Below are positions 61,409 through 63,842 of a stretch of 63,842 nt of DNA, piece by piece (the stretch's first letter is position 1; every line of letters starts with the position of its first letter). The translations under genes were made by a program, and so were the position numbers. The notes under the pieces were generated by a model. It saw only the letters and a list, made by a program, of their open reading frames with translations, made no database searches and was not told the origin of the DNA. The DNA comes from Chloroflexota bacterium (lineage in GTDB: Bacteria; Chloroflexota; Anaerolineae; UBA2200; JACIWT01): the NCBI GenBank assembly GCA_014360825.1, contig JACIWT010000013.1, positions 1-63,842 of the forward strand, in the 5' to 3' direction.

Positions 61409-62812
61409 GTGAGCGGATACAAACTGTTGGCTTTGGTCGCCCTGGCGGGATTTTTCCTGATGGTGATAGCGTACTCTGCACAGGCCGACGACGCCTCGTT
61501 GGGAGCCGTAGGCTATGGCGTAGTGCCTCTGGATAGCAACCAGGTGACGATGACTGCTGAGCAAGTGGAAGCCGAGATCCGCGACGATCAGGCTTGGGTG
61601 ACGTGCGTTTTCACCTTTACGAACGCTGGCCCACCAATCGAGGTGCTGATGGGGTTCCCGCAGGCTCGGTCCATCCGAGAGGGCGAAGCGCCAGAACTGA
61701 TGGAATTCCGGGCTTTTGTGGATGATGAGGAGGTTCCGGTAACCTTTCTCCCAAACGCCCAACCGCAGGGCGAATGGGACTACGAAGGCTGGCATACCTT
61801 CAAGGTTCCCTTTGCCGCCAGTCAGACTCGTACCATGCGCAACACCTATCACGGTCGCCTGACCTGGTACTCAAATGGAGACCGGGCCTTTGAGTACATC
61901 TTGCGCACTGGTTCCACCTGGCAGGGGCCTATCGGGCAGGCCGACATCGTAGTGCGCTGGGAGAGGGATCGGTATGTGGTACCAGAAACTCTCTCTGCCA
62001 GACCATCCGGCTATCTTCAGGGACAACGCGAACTACGATGGCATTTCACTAACTTGGAGCCAACCCTAGAGGATGATATTCGGATATCCTTTCGCCCTGT
62101 CTATGGCCCTCATAACCTGGGCAGCGCATCCGCGTCCTCGGGGCATGTTAACCCCGCTCAGACCGGATACGGTTTGCCTGCTGCTCTCTTTTCGGATGGC
62201 GACCAGGCTACCGCCTGGCAATCCAACGGAGAGACAGCCGGGGCCTGGATCGCTTGGAGTTACACTGGCTATCCTCATTATGCTACCCCCACCTTGGGAT
62301 TGGGCATTTTGCCTGGGGCAACTGATGCGGAGTTCCGCGCCCATGGGCGACCCAAGGAAATACTGGTGCGCCTGGCTCGGCTAAAGGAGGGCGCGGAGTT
62401 GTTGCCTGTTTTCATTCCCATCGAGGAGTCTTTTCTGAACCCCGTGCGTCAGTTAGAGATTACCGAGCACCACCTGACTCTGGAAGATGCCGCCCGTTGG
62501 CAGTTCTTACAACTGGAAAAACCCGCAACCATCCTGGCCTTCCAAGTGGTGGTAGAGAGCGTTTATCCTGGCGAGCGTTACAATGACGTCGCTATTGCGG
62601 AGGTCCTTTTCCCCCTGCTCGAAGAGGATCTCGTGTCCCCGCCAGTTCTCTCACCAAACGCAAGGGAGGAGGGGCCAGTTGGACCCATGAAAGAGTCACT
62701 GCCCCTTGTTCTCCGATCAGTGCTCTTGCCGACAGGAATGATTGTAGCGATACTAGCAGGAGTTGGGCTGTTTTGGCTACGAAGAAGAGGCGCAGGGAAA
62801 AGAACCTGGTGA
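61409..62812 (+). CDS. Secreted, C-terminally anchored protein, DUF4424-like N-terminus
   Basis: A 467-residue protein. The signal peptide (about residues 5-26) ends in QADDAS. The first domain (about 30-220) resembles DUF4424 (VPLDSNQVTMTAEQVEAEI, VLMGFPQARSI, RNTYHGRLTWYSNGDRAFEY). The second (about 230-400) has YGLPAALFSDGDQATAWQSN and LEITEHHLTLEDAA, a discoidin/carbohydrate-binding-like pattern. One C-terminal helix (TGMIVAILAGVGLFWLRRRG) anchors it to the membrane. GTG with CGGGAGGG upstream. It ends the envelope cluster. Confidence 0.78.
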   Translation: MSGYKLLALVALAGFFLMVIAYSAQADDASLGAVGYGVVPLDSNQVTMTAEQVEAEIRDDQAWVTCVFTFTNAGPPIEVLMGFPQARSIREGEAPELMEFRAFVDDEEVPVTFLPNAQPQGEWDYEGWHTFKVPFAASQTRTMRNTYHGRLTWYSNGDRAFEYILRTGSTWQGPIGQADIVVRWERDRYVVPETLSARPSGYLQGQRELRWHFTNLEPTLEDDIRISFRPVYGPHNLGSASASSGHVNPAQTGYGLPAALFSDGDQATAWQSNGETAGAWIAWSYTGYPHYATPTLGLGILPGATDAEFRAHGRPKEILVRLARLKEGAELLPVFIPIEESFLNPVRQLEITEHHLTLEDAARWQFLQLEKPATILAFQVVVESVYPGERYNDVAIAEVLFPLLEEDLVSPPVLSPNAREEGPVGPMKESLPLVLRSVLLPTGMIVAILAGVGLFWLRRRGAGKRTW

Positions 62813-62837
62813 CTTTGCACATTTCCTCGCTTAGTAG

Positions 62838-62868
62838 CCCCAATACAAGTGACGTTGCTAAATTGGGG
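62838..62868. promoter_or_regulatory. Inverted repeat over the promoter of the GAF kinase gene
   Basis: CCCCAAT (62838-62844) and ATTGGGG (62862-62868) are perfect 7-bp arms separated by 17 bases, covering the -35 region. This fits a repressor site. Confidence 0.4.
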
Positions 62869-62883
62869 TGGATGTGGTATATT
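62855..62883 (+). promoter_or_regulatory. Sigma-70-type promoter for the GAF histidine kinase
   Basis: TTGCTA (62855-62860) and TATATT (62878-62883) are separated by 17 bases. Transcription would begin near 62890, very close to the start codon. Confidence 0.55.
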
Positions 62884-62898
62884 AAAGCCGTTAATTGA

Positions 62899-63741
62899 GT
62901 GAAGAATGGGATGGAAATGTCCAATCAAGATGCGGCCTCTAAAGGTCTCGATCCGGCCACGGCTAGTGGTAGCATATCCCTGAAAGCCCAAGCAGTGGAC
63001 AAAGATCGGATGCTGTCAATTGTTTTTGAGATAGCCAAAACTCTGGCCACTGAGCAAGACCTGGAGGCGATCGTAACGAGGGTTTTATCCAGCATCATCG
63101 AAATAGCAGGGGTGGCCGATGCGGGTATTGTTCTGCTCTACGACTCTTCCGACGGCTGGCTGAAAGTAGAGGCTGCGCAAGGTTATGACCTAAGCATTTT
63201 GAAACAGGTCCGTCTAGCGTCCGGGGAATCGATGATCGGTAAAGTGTTTCAAACTGGTCAGGCTGAGCTATACTCTACCCCAGAGGCCGTCGTGGCAGCA
63301 ATGGCGAATATGACGCCGTCGAACCACGAGATCTTCAGAAAGGCAACCATCGGTTTGGGACAACCGCTGAGCGCAGTGTGCATTCCATTAACTGTAGACC
63401 AGACCCGAATTGGAGTCCTGGTACTGGAGAACCTGTGTCAATCCACAAAATTCACTTCTACAGACCTGGACTTCCTACAGGGCGTGGCTGATCTGATTGC
63501 CCTCTCTATCACAAACTGCCGCCTGAGAGAGGAGCGACAGTCCGCCCAGGTCCTCAGCGAGGCTAATCGTCTTAAGGCTGAGTTGATCTCCACTCTGGCC
63601 CATGAGATGCGTACTCCACTGACTTCGATCAGAGGTTACTCTACGGCCTTGCTCATGGAAGAGGCCACCTTCAGTCCCGAGGTCCAACGGGAGTTCCTGC
63701 AAATCATAGATGAGGAAGGTCAAGTCAGGTTTTTCCTGTAA
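62899..63741 (+). CDS. GAF-domain sensor histidine kinase, truncated
   Basis: A 280-residue reading frame. Residues about 40-210 form a GAF sensor domain (IAKTLATEQDLEAIVTRVLS, ADAGIVLLYDSS, CIPLTVDQTRIGVLVLEN). The dimerisation/phosphoacceptor region follows with LAHEMRTPLTSIRGYSTALL. The ATP-binding domain is missing: after FLQIIDEE the usual continuation is replaced by GQVRFFL and a stop. The break near 63718 looks like an insertion point. The product could not phosphorylate itself. The start could also be ATG 62911 or 62917. Confidence 0.8.
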   Translation: MKNGMEMSNQDAASKGLDPATASGSISLKAQAVDKDRMLSIVFEIAKTLATEQDLEAIVTRVLSSIIEIAGVADAGIVLLYDSSDGWLKVEAAQGYDLSILKQVRLASGESMIGKVFQTGQAELYSTPEAVVAAMANMTPSNHEIFRKATIGLGQPLSAVCIPLTVDQTRIGVLVLENLCQSTKFTSTDLDFLQGVADLIALSITNCRLREERQSAQVLSEANRLKAELISTLAHEMRTPLTSIRGYSTALLMEEATFSPEVQREFLQIIDEEGQVRFFL

Positions 63742-63842
63742 AATAGGCGACGTAGGTACGCTATGATCAGTACAGCCCTCCTATGTGTTGTACAATGGCA
63801 ATCCGAGTTCGCGGCGCAGGAGATGCAGTTGTTGCTGCTCCA
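63718..63842. mobile_element. Possible left end of an insertion element disrupting the GAF kinase
   Basis: Kinase-like sequence stops abruptly at about 63717, followed by an A/T-richer stretch with a small hairpin (CAGG-TTTTT-CCTG, 63727-63739). A leftward reading frame enters from the right edge and ends at 63781. This arrangement, with a short non-coding end and then the 3' end of a gene, is typical of an insertion sequence, but the terminal repeat cannot be verified without the other end. Confidence 0.3.
63781..63842 (-). CDS. C-terminal fragment of an unidentified gene, possibly a transposase
   Basis: The last 19 codons before a TAG at 63781-63783 read EQQQLHLLRRELGLPLYNT, a plausible protein end with charged helical composition. 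The rest lies outside the window. The only reason to suspect a transposase is its place beside the broken kinase gene. Confidence 0.3.
   Translation of the reverse strand, partial: EQQQLHLLRRELGLPLYNT

Overview
The window reads as a chromosomal segment of a rod-shaped bacterium of the Chloroflexota (Anaerolineae-like). This is an inference from gene content, not from a marker comparison: full mre and min sets, several envelope proteins with a single membrane anchor and no outer-membrane machinery, a DHH-CBS-nucleotidyltransferase fusion, DUF4416, DUF1667 and small zinc-ribbon proteins, and frequent GTG/TTG starts. Coding density is high, and only one gap exceeds 300 bases (46242-46818).

Layout. 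1-330: start of a GAPDH gene and tRNA-Gln, leftward. 406-10293: one leftward run rplY, mreB, mreC, mreD, mrdA (PBP2), minC, minD, minE, rodA, gltX, which joins cell elongation, septum placement and tRNA charging. 10371-10910: a repeat-rich anchored protein of unknown role. 11201-17332: a rightward surface-glycan operon made of a DUF348-like/beta-propeller lipoprotein, a glycoside hydrolase fused to an O-antigen-ligase-type membrane domain, a GT2 and a UDP-glucuronate decarboxylase. 17449-20564: tRNA 3'-end nucleotidyltransferase fusion and a small zinc/membrane protein. 20561-26326: leftward operon of cupin, lipoprotein, metallophosphoesterase, ParB-like protein, LOG family, EamA transporter, rpiA and an AIR-synthase-like protein. 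26512-30227: radC, HD protein, DUF4416, glpK. 30300-33397: leftward glycerol-3-phosphate dehydrogenase set, convergent with glpK. 33655-35097: YbaK-type deacylase and a frameshifted radical SAM gene. 35104-46241: leftward envelope and glycan genes (DUF2142 membrane protein, two GT2s, RfbD, a degenerate phosphatase-like membrane protein, a lipid kinase, an MFS transporter) with metG inside. 46819-56292: rightward MocR and GntR regulators, two unknown small proteins, DUF3795, HAD, QueG-like, cupin, VOC, CPBP protease, membrane protein, methyltransferase and Fpg-like glycosylase. 56330-62812: two-component system followed by a propeller lipoprotein, a zinc-ribbon membrane protein, an M50-like protein and a DUF4424-like anchored protein. 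62899-63842: a GAF histidine kinase cut short, probably by an insertion whose other part lies beyond the window.

The most unusual signals are the hydrolase/ligase fusion with its partner lipoprotein, the phosphatase-like protein that has lost several metal ligands, an mreD that seems to need an ATT or ATC start, the GntR gene with a consensus promoter and a perfect operator-like palindrome, and the two-component/envelope cluster at 56-63 kb. Promoters were found by eye as -35/-10 pairs with 16-18 base spacing. Functions come from motif recognition, not database searches.
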